From positions 50,834 to 114,833 of the forward strand of contig NZ_JARFYN010000018.1 in assembly GCF_030272695.1 (NCBI RefSeq): a stretch of DNA of 64,000 nucleotides. Reading direction: 5' to 3'. The DNA comes from Martinezella calliandrae (GTDB taxonomy: Bacteria > Pseudomonadota > Alphaproteobacteria > Rhizobiales > Rhizobiaceae). The notes under the pieces were generated by a model. The model worked only from the letters and a program-made list of their open reading frames with translations, was not told the DNA's origin and ran no database searches. Position 1 is the first letter of the stretch, and each line of letters begins with the position of its first letter. Both the position numbers and the translations under genes were made by a program. Positions 29,041-37,216 of this stretch are shown in pieces.

Positions 29041-29841
29041 ATGAGTGCACTGAGCGAACGGCGGGAAGAGGACACCCATCCACCCGTTTTAACGGCGAAA
29101 AACGTGGTGCGACGCTTCGGCGGCGTCACCGCGGTCAATGACGTGTCCTTCGATGTCCGCCGCGGTGAAATCCTCGGTCTGATCGGCCCGAACGGAGCCG
29201 GTAAGACGACCATGTTCGATCTGCTCGCCGGCAGCGTTCAGCCGAGCAGCGGCGAGATCGTGCTGAACGGCATAGCAGTGTCCGGCGAAGCAGCGCACCG
29301 CCGCATCGGCCGTGGTCTCGGCCGCACCTTTCAGATCCCACGCCCCTTTCCCAATCTGACGCTGCTCGACAATGTCATGCTGGCCGCGCAGTCCCAGGCC
29401 GGCGAAGGGTTGTTGGCAAACTTCCTAAAACCCTGGCGCGTCAAGGCCGAGGAGAAAGCCGCGCGCGACAAGGCGGCGGAGTTGCTGGAGCTCGTCAACC
29501 TGACGCGGCTGGCGCACGAGCCCGCTCGCGTACTCTCCGGCGGCCAGCGCAAGCTGTTGGAGCTTGCCCGCGTCATGATGGCCGATCCCGCCATTATTCT
29601 GCTCGACGAGCCGGCAGCGGGCGTTAACGCCACTCTGCTCGAAGTCATCATCGACCGCATCCGGGACATCAATGCCCACGGCATTACCTTCCTGCTGATC
29701 GAGCACAATATCGACATGGTGACCCGCCTCTGCCATCGCGTTCTCGTTATGGCAGCTGGTCAATTGCTCTGCGAAGGCACGGCCGACGAAGTCGCACGCG
29801 ATTCAAGGGTCATCGAAGCCTATCTCGGGGGTGCGGCATGA
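29041..29841 (+). CDS. livG: Branched-chain-type ABC transporter ATP-binding protein LivG
   Basis: A 266-residue ATPase of the HAAT importer family. Walker [10 protein letters not shown], the LivG-typical [21 protein letters not shown], signature [13 protein letters not shown] and Walker [13 protein letters not shown] are all present. The start chosen follows AGAGGGA; the frame is open further upstream, but that would run through the operator region. It is the first gene of a four-gene transporter operon with 4 bp ATGA overlaps throughout. Confidence 0.93.
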   Translation: MSALSERREEDTHPPVLTAKNVVRRFGGVTAVNDVSFDVRRGEILGLIGPNGAGKTTMFDLLAGSVQPSSGEIVLNGIAVSGEAAHRRIGRGLGRTFQIPRPFPNLTLLDNVMLAAQSQAGEGLLANFLKPWRVKAEEKAARDKAAELLELVNLTRLAHEPARVLSGGQRKLLELARVMMADPAIILLDEPAAGVNATLLEVIIDRIRDINAHGITFLLIEHNIDMVTRLCHRVLVMAAGQLLCEGTADEVARDSRVIEAYLGGAA

Positions 29842-30587
29842 GCGAAACCGCCCTCCTTGTCCGCGACCTCGTCGCCGGCTACGAGCCCGGCGTGCCGATC
29901 GTCCGAGGCGCATCGATCACTGTCCATCAAGGCGAGATTGTCGTCGTCCTCGGTCCGAACGGCGCCGGCAAATCGAGTTTCATCAAGGCGATCGCCGGCC
30001 TCGTGCCGGTCACCGGCGGCACGGTCTTGCTCGATGGCAAGGACATTACCGCTGCGCCCGCCCATACCATGGTCCGTCTCGGCCTCGCCTTCGTGCCGCA
30101 GACGGAAAATGTCTTCCCGCTGATGTCGGTCGAGGACAATCTGAAAGTAGCCGGCGGCATCTTAAAGCCGCGAGAGATTCCCGGCCGCATCGAGGAGATG
30201 TATGCGACCTTCCCCGATCTCGCCCGCCATCGCCGTATTGCAGCCGGCAATCTGTCGGGTGGTCAGCGCCAGATGCTGGCGGTCGCTCGCGCCCTGATCG
30301 TCCATCCGAAGGTGCTGGTGCTGGACGAACCGTCCGCGGGCCTGTCGCCGAAATTCGTATCCTTGGTTTTCGAGATGCTGACCGAGATTCGCAAAGGAGG
30401 CGTCACCATCTTGCTGGTCGAGCAGAATGCCAAGGCAGCGCTTGCGATCGGCGACCGCGCCTATGTGCTAGTCGAGGGCAAGGACCGGCATGAGGGTGTC
30501 GCCTCCGAACTCTGGAACGACCCCGTCGTCGCCGAACTCTATCTCGGCCAGCGCCCATCTCACACCAAGTCGGGAGGCGCGGCATGA
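29838..30587 (+). CDS. livF: Branched-chain-type ABC transporter ATP-binding protein LivF
   Basis: The second ATPase of the heteromeric importer, 249 residues. Walker A is GPNGAGKSS, then LGLAFVPQTENVFPLMSVEDNL (LivF style), signature LSGGQRQMLAVARAL, and VLVLDEPSAGLSP with VEQNAKAAL at the H-loop area. It overlaps livG and livH by 4 bp each, which keeps subunit ratios fixed by coupled translation. Confidence 0.93.
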   Translation: MSETALLVRDLVAGYEPGVPIVRGASITVHQGEIVVVLGPNGAGKSSFIKAIAGLVPVTGGTVLLDGKDITAAPAHTMVRLGLAFVPQTENVFPLMSVEDNLKVAGGILKPREIPGRIEEMYATFPDLARHRRIAAGNLSGGQRQMLAVARALIVHPKVLVLDEPSAGLSPKFVSLVFEMLTEIRKGGVTILLVEQNAKAALAIGDRAYVLVEGKDRHEGVASELWNDPVVAELYLGQRPSHTKSGGAA

Positions 30588-31492
30588 GCCTGCAATTCAT
30601 AATCGATGGCTTGCTAACCGGCTCGATGATCGGTCTTGGCGCCATCGGCGTAACGCTCACCTACTCGATCCTGCGCTTCTCCAACTTCGCCCATGGCGAC
30701 TTTATGGCCTGGGGCACCTATGCGACGCTTGCCGTCGTCAGCGCCATTGGTGCCATGTTCGGCAAAATCGCCCCGATCGGCCCGCTCTCCTTCGGCTGGC
30801 CGCTGATCGTGGCGGTCGTCATCGCCATGGGGTTGACCGGCTTGCTGGCGTTGCTCCTCGACATGGTTCTCTTCGCGCGCCTGCGGGCCAAGGGCCAGGC
30901 GATCATAGTTGTCATGGCGAGCTTCGGCGCCTCCATGGCGCTGCGCAGTCTCTTGGAATTTCTCTTCACCTCACGGCCGACCTATTTCAGCCGCGCCATA
31001 CAGATCGCCATGCCCATTGGTTTCGGTATCCGCATCACCCCCGATCAGATCGTGCTGCTGCTGCTGACGGCGATCCTCGTTCTCGGCGTGCATCTTCTGA
31101 TCACGCGAACGCAGACCGGCCGCTCGATGCAGGCGCTGAGCCAGAACCCGGCCCTCGCGCGCATCGTCGGCATCGATGTCGCCAAGGTCGTGCGCGTCAC
31201 CTGGCTTGTCGGCGGGGCGCTCGCTTGTGTCGCCGGTGTCATGATCGGCATTCTCGTGCAGATACGCCCGCTGATGGGCTTCGATATGCTGCTGCCGATG
31301 TTCGCCGCCGCCATCCTCGGCGGCATCGGCAGCATGCCCGGCGCCGTTCTCGGCGGACTGATCATCGGTCTGGCGGAAGCCGGCGCGGTGCAATTGATCG
31401 GCGCGGAATGGCGTGCCGCTGTGTCCTTCATCATCCTGATGGCGGTGCTGTTCGTCCGGCCGATCGGCCTCTTTGGAGTGAAGGAACGATGA
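30584..31492 (+). CDS. livH: Branched-chain-type ABC transporter permease LivH
   Basis: A 302-residue permease with about eight spans. The N-terminal MSLQFIIDGLLTGSMIGLGAIGVTLTYSILRFSNFAHGD and MQALSQNPALARIVGIDV (ATPase contact loop) are typical of LivH. The overlap with livF and livM is 4 bp on each side. The substrate is defined by the binding protein on the divergent arm. Confidence 0.93.
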   Translation: MSLQFIIDGLLTGSMIGLGAIGVTLTYSILRFSNFAHGDFMAWGTYATLAVVSAIGAMFGKIAPIGPLSFGWPLIVAVVIAMGLTGLLALLLDMVLFARLRAKGQAIIVVMASFGASMALRSLLEFLFTSRPTYFSRAIQIAMPIGFGIRITPDQIVLLLLTAILVLGVHLLITRTQTGRSMQALSQNPALARIVGIDVAKVVRVTWLVGGALACVAGVMIGILVQIRPLMGFDMLLPMFAAAILGGIGSMPGAVLGGLIIGLAEAGAVQLIGAEWRAAVSFIILMAVLFVRPIGLFGVKER

Positions 31493-32475
31493 TGGATCTT
31501 GTCGGCTACGGCGCATTTTTCCTGACCTCGGCGCTGATCTTCTCGCTGATCACCCTCGGGCTGAACCTGCAATGGGGCCTGACCGGCCTCTTCAACGTCG
31601 GTCTCGCCGGCTTCGTCGCGATCGGCGCCTATACGTCGGCACTGCTGACGACGCCGGACACGGTCGGTCGCTTCGGTGGTTTCGACATGCCGATCCTCAT
31701 CGGCTGGCTCGCAGCCATGGTGGTCGCCGCCGCCGCCGCCGCTGTCACTGGCATCGCCACACTCAGACTGAAGTCTGACTACCTCGCCATCACTACCTTC
31801 GGCGTCGCCGTGGTCGTTCAGCTCGTGGCGCTGAATGCGCAGGGCTTGACCGGCGGTCCCTTTGGCGTCGGCTTCATTCCACGCCCCTTCGCCGCCCTGG
31901 CTGAGACGCCGTTGCTGTTTAATCTCTCCAATCTTGCAGTCGCCGCCATGGTGACGCTGATTGTCTTCCTCGCCCTCGAACATCTGTCGCGCAGTCCCTG
32001 GGGACGTGTTCTGAAAGCGCTACGCGAAGACGAACGCGCCGCCATTTCGCTTGGCAAGAGCGCACGTTTCTACCGCGTGCAGGCCTTCGCAGTCGGCGGA
32101 GCGATCATGGGGCTGGCGGGCGCCGTACAGGCGCACTTCATTGGCTTCATTGCCCCCGACAATTACGTGCCGACGCTGACCTTTCAGGTCTGGGTGATGC
32201 TGATCGTCGGCGGCTCCGGCAGCAACAAGGGTGCGGTCGTCGGCAGCATCCTCGTCTGGGCGATCTGGGCCGGCTCCGGCGCCCTGACCAGCGTGCTTTT
32301 CACGCCGGAACAACAGGCCCGAGCCGCATCGCTGCAGATCGTCGCCATCGGCGTGATGCTCTGCGTCATTCTACTCGTCCGCCCTAATGGCCTCCTCGGC
32401 GACATGCCCCGCCGCCCGCGCTTTGGCAAACGGAAACAAAATGTTATTGCCGATAAAAGCGGTGCGACGCCATGA
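31489..32475 (+). CDS. livM: Branched-chain-type ABC transporter permease LivM
   Basis: The second permease, 328 residues. Conserved text includes LNLQWGLTGLFNVGLAGFVAIGAYTSALL, LRLKSDYLAITTFG, and the contact loop WGRVLKALREDERAAISLGKS. Two consecutive ATG codons (31489 and 31492) are possible starts; the first overlaps the livH stop by 4 bp. An alanine-rich helix (MVVAAAAAAVTGIA) is encoded by near-repetitive GCC codons. A dispersed repeat lies between it and the next gene. Confidence 0.92.
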   Translation: MMDLVGYGAFFLTSALIFSLITLGLNLQWGLTGLFNVGLAGFVAIGAYTSALLTTPDTVGRFGGFDMPILIGWLAAMVVAAAAAAVTGIATLRLKSDYLAITTFGVAVVVQLVALNAQGLTGGPFGVGFIPRPFAALAETPLLFNLSNLAVAAMVTLIVFLALEHLSRSPWGRVLKALREDERAAISLGKSARFYRVQAFAVGGAIMGLAGAVQAHFIGFIAPDNYVPTLTFQVWVMLIVGGSGSNKGAVVGSILVWAIWAGSGALTSVLFTPEQQARAASLQIVAIGVMLCVILLVRPNGLLGDMPRRPRFGKRKQNVIADKSGATP

Positions 32476-32524
32476 GGCATGGTTCTTGTCAGACGAGTGT
32501 GACGTTGCGGCAATCCCGCGACCA

Positions 32525-32646
32525 GCCCCTCACCCTAGCCCTCTCCCCGCAACGCGGGGCGAGGGGACGACGAAGTGAAATAGCCACATCCACACAGCAG
32601 CGCCCCCTCTCCCCGCATTGGCGAGGAGAGGGCTGGAGTGAGGGGC
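32525..32646. repeat. GC-rich dispersed hairpin repeat, copy 2
   Basis: A 122 bp imperfect palindrome whose ends are GCCCCTCACCCTAGCCCT and AGGGCTGGAGTGAGGGGC. Internal small hairpins (CTCTCCCCGC / GCGGGGCGAGG; CCTCTCCCCGC / GCGAGGAGAGG) lie in each half. It shares its termini with copies 1 and 3. Its right end stops one base before the ATG of the following flavoenzyme gene. Confidence 0.82.
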
Positions 32647-32647
32647 C

Positions 32648-33970
32648 ATGCACATAGCTTCCTCGTTGGCAAACTTGCCTGACCATCCCCCGATCTCCCT
32701 GTGGCACGCCACCAGCCGCAACCGCAAAACGAGACCGCCGCTGGAAACCGATTTCGATGCCGATCTCGCCATTATCGGCGGTGGCTTTTCCGGCCTCTCG
32801 ACGGCATTGCATGCCGCAGAAAAGGGGCTTTCGGTCGTTGTGCTCGAGGCCGAGATCGTTGCCTGGGGAGCGACCGGCCGCAATGCCGGTTTCGTGGTGC
32901 CGAATTTCGCCAAGATGGACCCGGACGACATCATCGCCCATCTCGGCCCCCAGGGTGGTGAGCGACTGATCCAAATGGCGGCCGGCAGCGCCGACCTTGT
33001 CTTCGATCTGATCAGGCGCCACGGTATCGATTGCGATGCATTGCAAAGCGGCTGGATTCAGCCAGCCCATTCGCCAGCCGCGTTCGAGAAGGTCAAATCT
33101 CGCGCCGAACAATGGGCAAGCCGCGGACGTCCGGCCGTGATCCTCGATTGGCAGGCGGTTCGAGATACTACGGGCGCGGATGGTTATTTCGGCGGCTGGA
33201 TGGACAAGTCCGGCGGGGTGCTGAACCCGGTTTCCTATGCGCATGGTCTTGCCGCGGCCGCCGAAGCAGCCGGCGCGCGCATCTTCGAACACTCTCCCGT
33301 TGCTTCGATCCAGCATGAAGGTGACGGCTTCATGCTCGTGACCACAGGCGGAAAAGTCCGCGCTGGCAAAGTCCTGATTGCCACCAATGCCTATGTCGGC
33401 CACCTCAATCCGACGCTGGCGCGCACCTATTTCCCACTCAAAGTCTTCCAGATCGCGACGGAGCCGCTGGCAGCTTCGGCACGACAACGCTTATTGCCGG
33501 GCAGCCAATGCGTGTCGGACACGCGGCGCAATCTCTTTACCTTCCGCTTCGATTCCGAAAACCGGCTGATTACCGGCGGCATGCATATCATCGGCCCCGG
33601 CGCGGAAGAGCGGGTACCCCGTGCCATCCACCGTCGCCTCGCCCGTCATCTGAATCTCGAGGATATTCCGCCGCTTGCCTATAACTGGTCCGGCATCGCC
33701 GCCGTTGAGCCGGATTTCCTGCCGCATCTGGTAGATCTCGGCCTAGGCCTTGTCGCTGGTTTTGCCTGCAACGGCCGGGGCATCGCCATGACGACAGCCA
33801 TGGGGCCGGTGCTGGCCGATTGGGCTGCTGGCACAAAGCCCGACGATCTGCCGATCCCCTTCGCGACACCGGCGCCGATCCCATTTCACGGCCTGCTGAA
33901 ACATGCGCCGAACATGCTGCTCCCATGGAGCATACTGCGCGACAGGCTGGACGAACGCGCTCGCTCCTAA
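32648..33970 (+). CDS. FAD-dependent oxidoreductase, DAO/glycine oxidase type
   Basis: A 440-residue amine or amino-acid oxidising flavoprotein. An N-terminal tail with HPPISLWHATS precedes the FAD motif LAIIGGGFSGLSTALHAAEKG at about residues 40-60. Further landmarks are VAWGATGRNAGFVVPNF, GKVLIATNAYVG and the C-terminal GFACNGRGIAMTTAMG, as in the DadA/PuuB-like group. No signal peptide is seen. It follows livGFHM in the same direction with only the repeat between, so it likely oxidises the imported amine. Its only ribosome-binding-like bases (GAGGGG) come from the repeat. Confidence 0.87.
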   Translation: MHIASSLANLPDHPPISLWHATSRNRKTRPPLETDFDADLAIIGGGFSGLSTALHAAEKGLSVVVLEAEIVAWGATGRNAGFVVPNFAKMDPDDIIAHLGPQGGERLIQMAAGSADLVFDLIRRHGIDCDALQSGWIQPAHSPAAFEKVKSRAEQWASRGRPAVILDWQAVRDTTGADGYFGGWMDKSGGVLNPVSYAHGLAAAAEAAGARIFEHSPVASIQHEGDGFMLVTTGGKVRAGKVLIATNAYVGHLNPTLARTYFPLKVFQIATEPLAASARQRLLPGSQCVSDTRRNLFTFRFDSENRLITGGMHIIGPGAEERVPRAIHRRLARHLNLEDIPPLAYNWSGIAAVEPDFLPHLVDLGLGLVAGFACNGRGIAMTTAMGPVLADWAAGTKPDDLPIPFATPAPIPFHGLLKHAPNMLLPWSILRDRLDERARS

Positions 33971-33983
33971 TCTCAAAAAGGTT

Positions 33984-34017
33984 GCGCCTGCGGTATCGGC
34001 GCAGATACCGCAGGCGC
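33984..34017 (-). terminator. Strong Rho-independent terminator after the BI-1 gene
   Basis: A perfect 14 bp stem GCGCCTGCGGTATC / GATACCGCAGGCGC with a 6 nt loop. On the minus strand AACCTTTTTGAG follows. It lies 47 bp after the Bax-inhibitor-1 stop and 13 bp after the convergent flavoenzyme gene, so it may stop both. Confidence 0.85.
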
Positions 34018-34064
34018 GTCATGCGTTCCTACTAACTCCAATGGGACGCAATCTTTTATCGGGG

Positions 34065-34781
34065 TTACTCCCGCTCGCCGGTGAAATTTAGCAGGAGCTG
34101 GAAGATGTTGACGAAGTTCAGGTAGAGCGACAGGGCGCCGAAGACGGCCAGCTTCTGCGACGACTCCTGGTCGTAGTTCTCAGCATATTGTTCCTTGATG
34201 TTCTGCGTATCCCAGGCGGTCAGTCCTACGAAGACGACGATGCCGATGATCGAGATTGCGAACTGCAGCGCGCTCGAAGCCAGGAAAATATTCACGACGC
34301 CGGCGATGATCACACCGAACAGGCCCATCATGAGGAACGAGCCGATGTTGGAAAGGTCACGCTTTGTCGTGTAGCCGTACAGGCTGGTCGCGCCGAACAT
34401 GGTCGCGGCGATGAAGAAGGTCCGCGCGATGCTGGTGCCTGTGAACACCAGGAAAATCGAAGCGAGCGACAGGCCCATGACGGCGCAGAAAGCCCAGAAC
34501 ATCGTCTGCGCGGCGCTCGCCGACATCGATTGGATGCGGAACGAGAAGAACAGCACGAAGGCGATCGGCGCAAGCATGACGACCCACTTCAGCGGCGTCT
34601 GGAAGATCGGCACATAAAGGGCCGGCGTCGTGCCGACGATCAGCGCAACAATGCCGGTCAGCACAAGTCCGATGCCCATGTAGTTATAGACGCGCAGCAT
34701 ATGTTTGCGCAGACCTTCGTCGAAGAGCGCCCGCGAGCCGCTGGCGGCTCCATAGCCGTATCGGGAATTGGTCGGGTTCAT
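34065..34781 (-). CDS. Bax inhibitor-1/YccA family membrane protein
   Basis: A 238-residue protein of the BI-1 (TMBIM) family with seven hydrophobic spans after a polar 30-residue N-terminus. Family landmarks are the second-helix VLTGIVALIVGTTPAL, FGATSLYGYTTKRDLSNIGSFL and the C-terminal LTAWDTQNIKEQYAENY. Bacterial members act as pH-sensitive calcium-leak channels or interact with membrane proteases; the role here is unknown. It starts 22 nt after the anti-sigma stop, so it is probably the third gene of the sigma/anti-sigma operon. Confidence 0.93.
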   Translation of the reverse strand: MNPTNSRYGYGAASGSRALFDEGLRKHMLRVYNYMGIGLVLTGIVALIVGTTPALYVPIFQTPLKWVVMLAPIAFVLFFSFRIQSMSASAAQTMFWAFCAVMGLSLASIFLVFTGTSIARTFFIAATMFGATSLYGYTTKRDLSNIGSFLMMGLFGVIIAGVVNIFLASSALQFAISIIGIVVFVGLTAWDTQNIKEQYAENYDQESSQKLAVFGALSLYLNFVNIFQLLLNFTGERE

Positions 34782-34803
34782 AGTCGTTCTCCTTTAATTC
34801 AAA

Positions 34804-35574
34804 CTAATACAAGGTACGGGCGAGCTTTTCGGCCTTGCCATCAAGGTCGGCCGCCCTGCCGTCGCCGATGAGTGCGTAGGCAACCTCGCCGATCTGCCAA
34901 TAGGCAGCCTGGACGTCGTCGCGCTTGACATGACTGACCTTCTGGACAGCGAAATTGCCTGGGCGGACGGCAAACAGGGACAATTGCCCGCCCTCGCCGG
35001 CATTGACCGTCAATTCAACGCTCGGGCCGAAGTCGGACGGATAAATCTGCGCGTCGGTGACGTGCCAGCCTTGCGGCAATGTCGGCAGGACGATTGCCGT
35101 CGATGCGCGGATCTCGTCCGCATTGTAGGCCGCATGCGCCGGCTGCGATTTCATCGCTTCGCGAACAGCCGTTGCCCGGTAGGCCCGCACCGCGTCGTCG
35201 ACGAAAGCAGGCGCCGGAACGGATGCATTGACTTCGCTCGCGCTAAAGGCGCCGAAGGATGTGTGCGCGACCCAGCCGGCCGCCATCAACATGGCGACGG
35301 CGGCAACCCGCTGGAGCGAGTTCAGAACCCAGCCATAAGCCAGACCGCGCTCCAGTCGCCGTGCGGCCTCGCGGGTCTCCGCCTTCGCCGCCAGTCCTTC
35401 GCCGGCCAGCGCCATGCGCAGCTCGCCGCGGATGCTCATATCGGCCATGACCTTGGCGGCGATCGCCGGGTGTTCCGAAAGGTAGGATTCCACCTCGACA
35501 CGGCGCGCGACAGTCAGTTCACCATCGACATAGGCGTCGAGATCGGCGTCGATGACGGGATCAGTTGTTTTCAT
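34804..35574 (-). CDS. Membrane-anchored anti-sigma factor
   Basis: A 256-residue single-pass protein. The N-terminal cytoplasmic part begins with DADLDAYVDGELTVARRVEVESYL, the usual start of anti-sigma domains. A membrane helix follows at about residues 86-108, then a periplasmic C-terminal domain. The zinc-type HxxxCxxC motif is absent. It should hold the ECF sigma factor encoded just upstream inactive until an envelope signal. The genes overlap by 14 bp. The start is set by GGAGG; an ATG four codons earlier overlaps that Shine-Dalgarno sequence. Confidence 0.88.
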   Translation of the reverse strand: MKTTDPVIDADLDAYVDGELTVARRVEVESYLSEHPAIAAKVMADMSIRGELRMALAGEGLAAKAETREAARRLERGLAYGWVLNSLQRVAAVAMLMAAGWVAHTSFGAFSASEVNASVPAPAFVDDAVRAYRATAVREAMKSQPAHAAYNADEIRASTAIVLPTLPQGWHVTDAQIYPSDFGPSVELTVNAGEGGQLSLFAVRPGNFAVQKVSHVKRDDVQAAYWQIGEVAYALIGDGRAADLDGKAEKLARTLY

Positions 35575-36100
35575 TGCCTCCTCCATCGATAAGCCGAAGA
35601 TGCGAGCCCGCGCGCGATGCGTCCTCGAAAGTCCTCAGGCTGGCGCGGGCGCGGGCGATGCGCGACATCAGCGTCCCGACAGGAATGCCGAGCGCGGACG
35701 CTGCCTCTTGATAGGAAAGATCCTCGATCGCCACGAGATGCAGCGCCTCGCGCTGCTCTTCCGGCAGATTGAAGAAGGCATCGCGCACCTGTTTCAGGCG
35801 CACGGCATGATCCTGCGAAGCCGGCAGCGACCGATCGAATTCCGCGGCGGCCTCTTCATGGCGCCGATTGAGCGAGCGCGCCTGTCGCAGCCGGTCGATA
35901 TGGGCGTTGTGGAGGATCGAGAGCAGCCAGGTGCGCAGGTTCGCGCCGCGTCGGAACGACGACCTCCGTTCATAGGCCTTGACCAGCGCGTCATGCACCA
36001 GGTCTTCCGCCTCATCTGTATTGCGGACGAGCGAACGGGCATAACGTCTCAGCGAGCCGAGCTGCCCCAAAACATCGAATGTGCGTCCTTTGCGTTCCAT
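35561..36100 (-). CDS. ECF-type RNA polymerase sigma factor
   Basis: A 179-residue group 4 sigma factor. Region 2 (LRRYARSLVRNTDEAEDLVHDALVKAYER, then RTWLLSILHNAHIDRLRQ) and region 4 (LPEEQREALHLVAIEDLSYQEAASALGIPVGTLMSRIARAR) are complete. It is the first gene of the operon with its anti-sigma and the BI-1 protein. A GGAATAA / CGTATA pair sits just upstream and resembles an ECF-type promoter, suggesting autoactivation. Target regulon unknown; the operon content suggests an envelope or oxidative stress role. Confidence 0.92.
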   Translation of the reverse strand: MERKGRTFDVLGQLGSLRRYARSLVRNTDEAEDLVHDALVKAYERRSSFRRGANLRTWLLSILHNAHIDRLRQARSLNRRHEEAAAEFDRSLPASQDHAVRLKQVRDAFFNLPEEQREALHLVAIEDLSYQEAASALGIPVGTLMSRIARARASLRTFEDASRAGSHLRLIDGGGNENN

Positions 36101-36107
36101 ACCTCAA

Positions 36108-36135
36108 TATACGGAAGCTGAGGCGACCTTATTCC
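36108..36135 (-). promoter_or_regulatory. Candidate ECF-type promoter of the sigma operon
   Basis: On the minus strand GGAATAA (36135-36129) and CGTATA (36113-36108) are 15 bp apart, like alphaproteobacterial ECF promoters. The -10 element ends only 7 bp before the sigma ATG at 36100, which would give a leaderless or nearly leaderless mRNA. That makes the call tentative. Confidence 0.4.
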
Positions 36136-36162
36136 ATGGACCGGCGATTTTTTGCCGATTGC

Positions 36163-37086
36163 TTACATCAGCACGAAATCTTTCGGTTGCGGCAGCGGCG
36201 GCAGATCGGTTTCGCCAAGCGCTTCGCGCAGATTGATTTCGATGGTATCGGCAAGAGCACCGATCGCTAGCGCATTCGGGTGGCTGCTGAACGGATCCTC
36301 CAACTCGTCCCCCAGCGCGTCGAGGCCGAAGAAGGTATAGGCCACGAGGGCCGCCACAAAAGGCGAGCCCCAGCCGAGTGTATCCACAAAACCGAAGGGC
36401 AACAGAAAGCAGAAGATATAGGCCGTGCGATGCAAGAGCAGCGTATAGCCGAAGGGCAGCGGCGTATTGCGGAGGCGTTCGCAGGCTGCGTGCGCTGCCC
36501 CCATTTGGCCGATGCTGACGTCGAGCATCTGATATTGGATATCCGAAATGTCACCTGCAGCCTTGAGCTGTGCGAGATGCGCCGACATCAGGCGCAGAAG
36601 GAGATCCGGCCGATTTTGAGCCGTGCGATAGAACTCGACTTCGCTCGGCGTCAGATGACGCAAAACCTTGCTGACGTCTCCGCCCCCTCGCAGATCGCAA
36701 ACCAGCGCCTGCGAGAAGGCCATGGTCAAATTTAGCAAGTTCCGTCGCGCCGCACGACCGGCCTCTCCTGTCGCCTCCAATATCAACGTCTGACGAGCGA
36801 AGCCGCGAGCTGTATAGACAAGCTGGCCCCAATTGCGCCGTCCCTCCCACCAGCGGTCGTAGCACGCATTGTTGCGAAAGCCGAGAAAGATGGACAGAGC
36901 GATGCCGAGCAGCGCGAACGGCGAGCCGCTGAACGAGAGGATGACGTTCGGTCGCTCCTGATGGCCCCAGACGATCAGCGCCGACAGCAGGAAGATCACT
37001 ATGATCTGCGGCAGTATCCGGCGGATAATCGAACCGCGAACGATGAAGAAAAGCTGGAATAGACCTGGCCGGTCGCGGACGATCAT
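36163..37086 (-). CDS. Bestrophin-family (UPF0187) channel protein
   Basis: A 307-residue membrane protein. It begins MIVRDRPGLFQLFFIVRGSI, typical for bacterial bestrophins, and contains SFSGSPFALLGIALSIFLGFRNNACYDRWWEGRRNWGQL, the conserved neck and selectivity region, plus a C-terminal acidic DELEDPFSSHPNALAI motif. Bacterial homologues form pentameric anion or cation channels. I start at MIV because it matches the family; 15 further upstream codons lack a ribosome site. It stands alone between the sigma operon and msrA, on the same strand. Confidence 0.92.
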   Translation of the reverse strand: MIVRDRPGLFQLFFIVRGSIIRRILPQIIVIFLLSALIVWGHQERPNVILSFSGSPFALLGIALSIFLGFRNNACYDRWWEGRRNWGQLVYTARGFARQTLILEATGEAGRAARRNLLNLTMAFSQALVCDLRGGGDVSKVLRHLTPSEVEFYRTAQNRPDLLLRLMSAHLAQLKAAGDISDIQYQMLDVSIGQMGAAHAACERLRNTPLPFGYTLLLHRTAYIFCFLLPFGFVDTLGWGSPFVAALVAYTFFGLDALGDELEDPFSSHPNALAIGALADTIEINLREALGETDLPPLPQPKDFVLM

Positions 37087-37216
37087 GACGAAGAGCACTC
37101 GAATTGATGCCTGGAGAATGGAGCAATACACCAGGCATCGAAAGAGTAACGAGCATTTCCTGCAAAGCTGCCGTGTTTGGCCAGCATCACCAGCAGCTCA
37201 AGCAGGCTGAACGGCG

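Noticed and set aside
30490..32475. A 661-codon frame that seems to fuse an unknown domain to LivM
   Set aside because: The first 330 codons are an out-of-frame reading of livH and give no family text; the LivM homology starts at 31489 with a 4 bp overlap of the livH stop.
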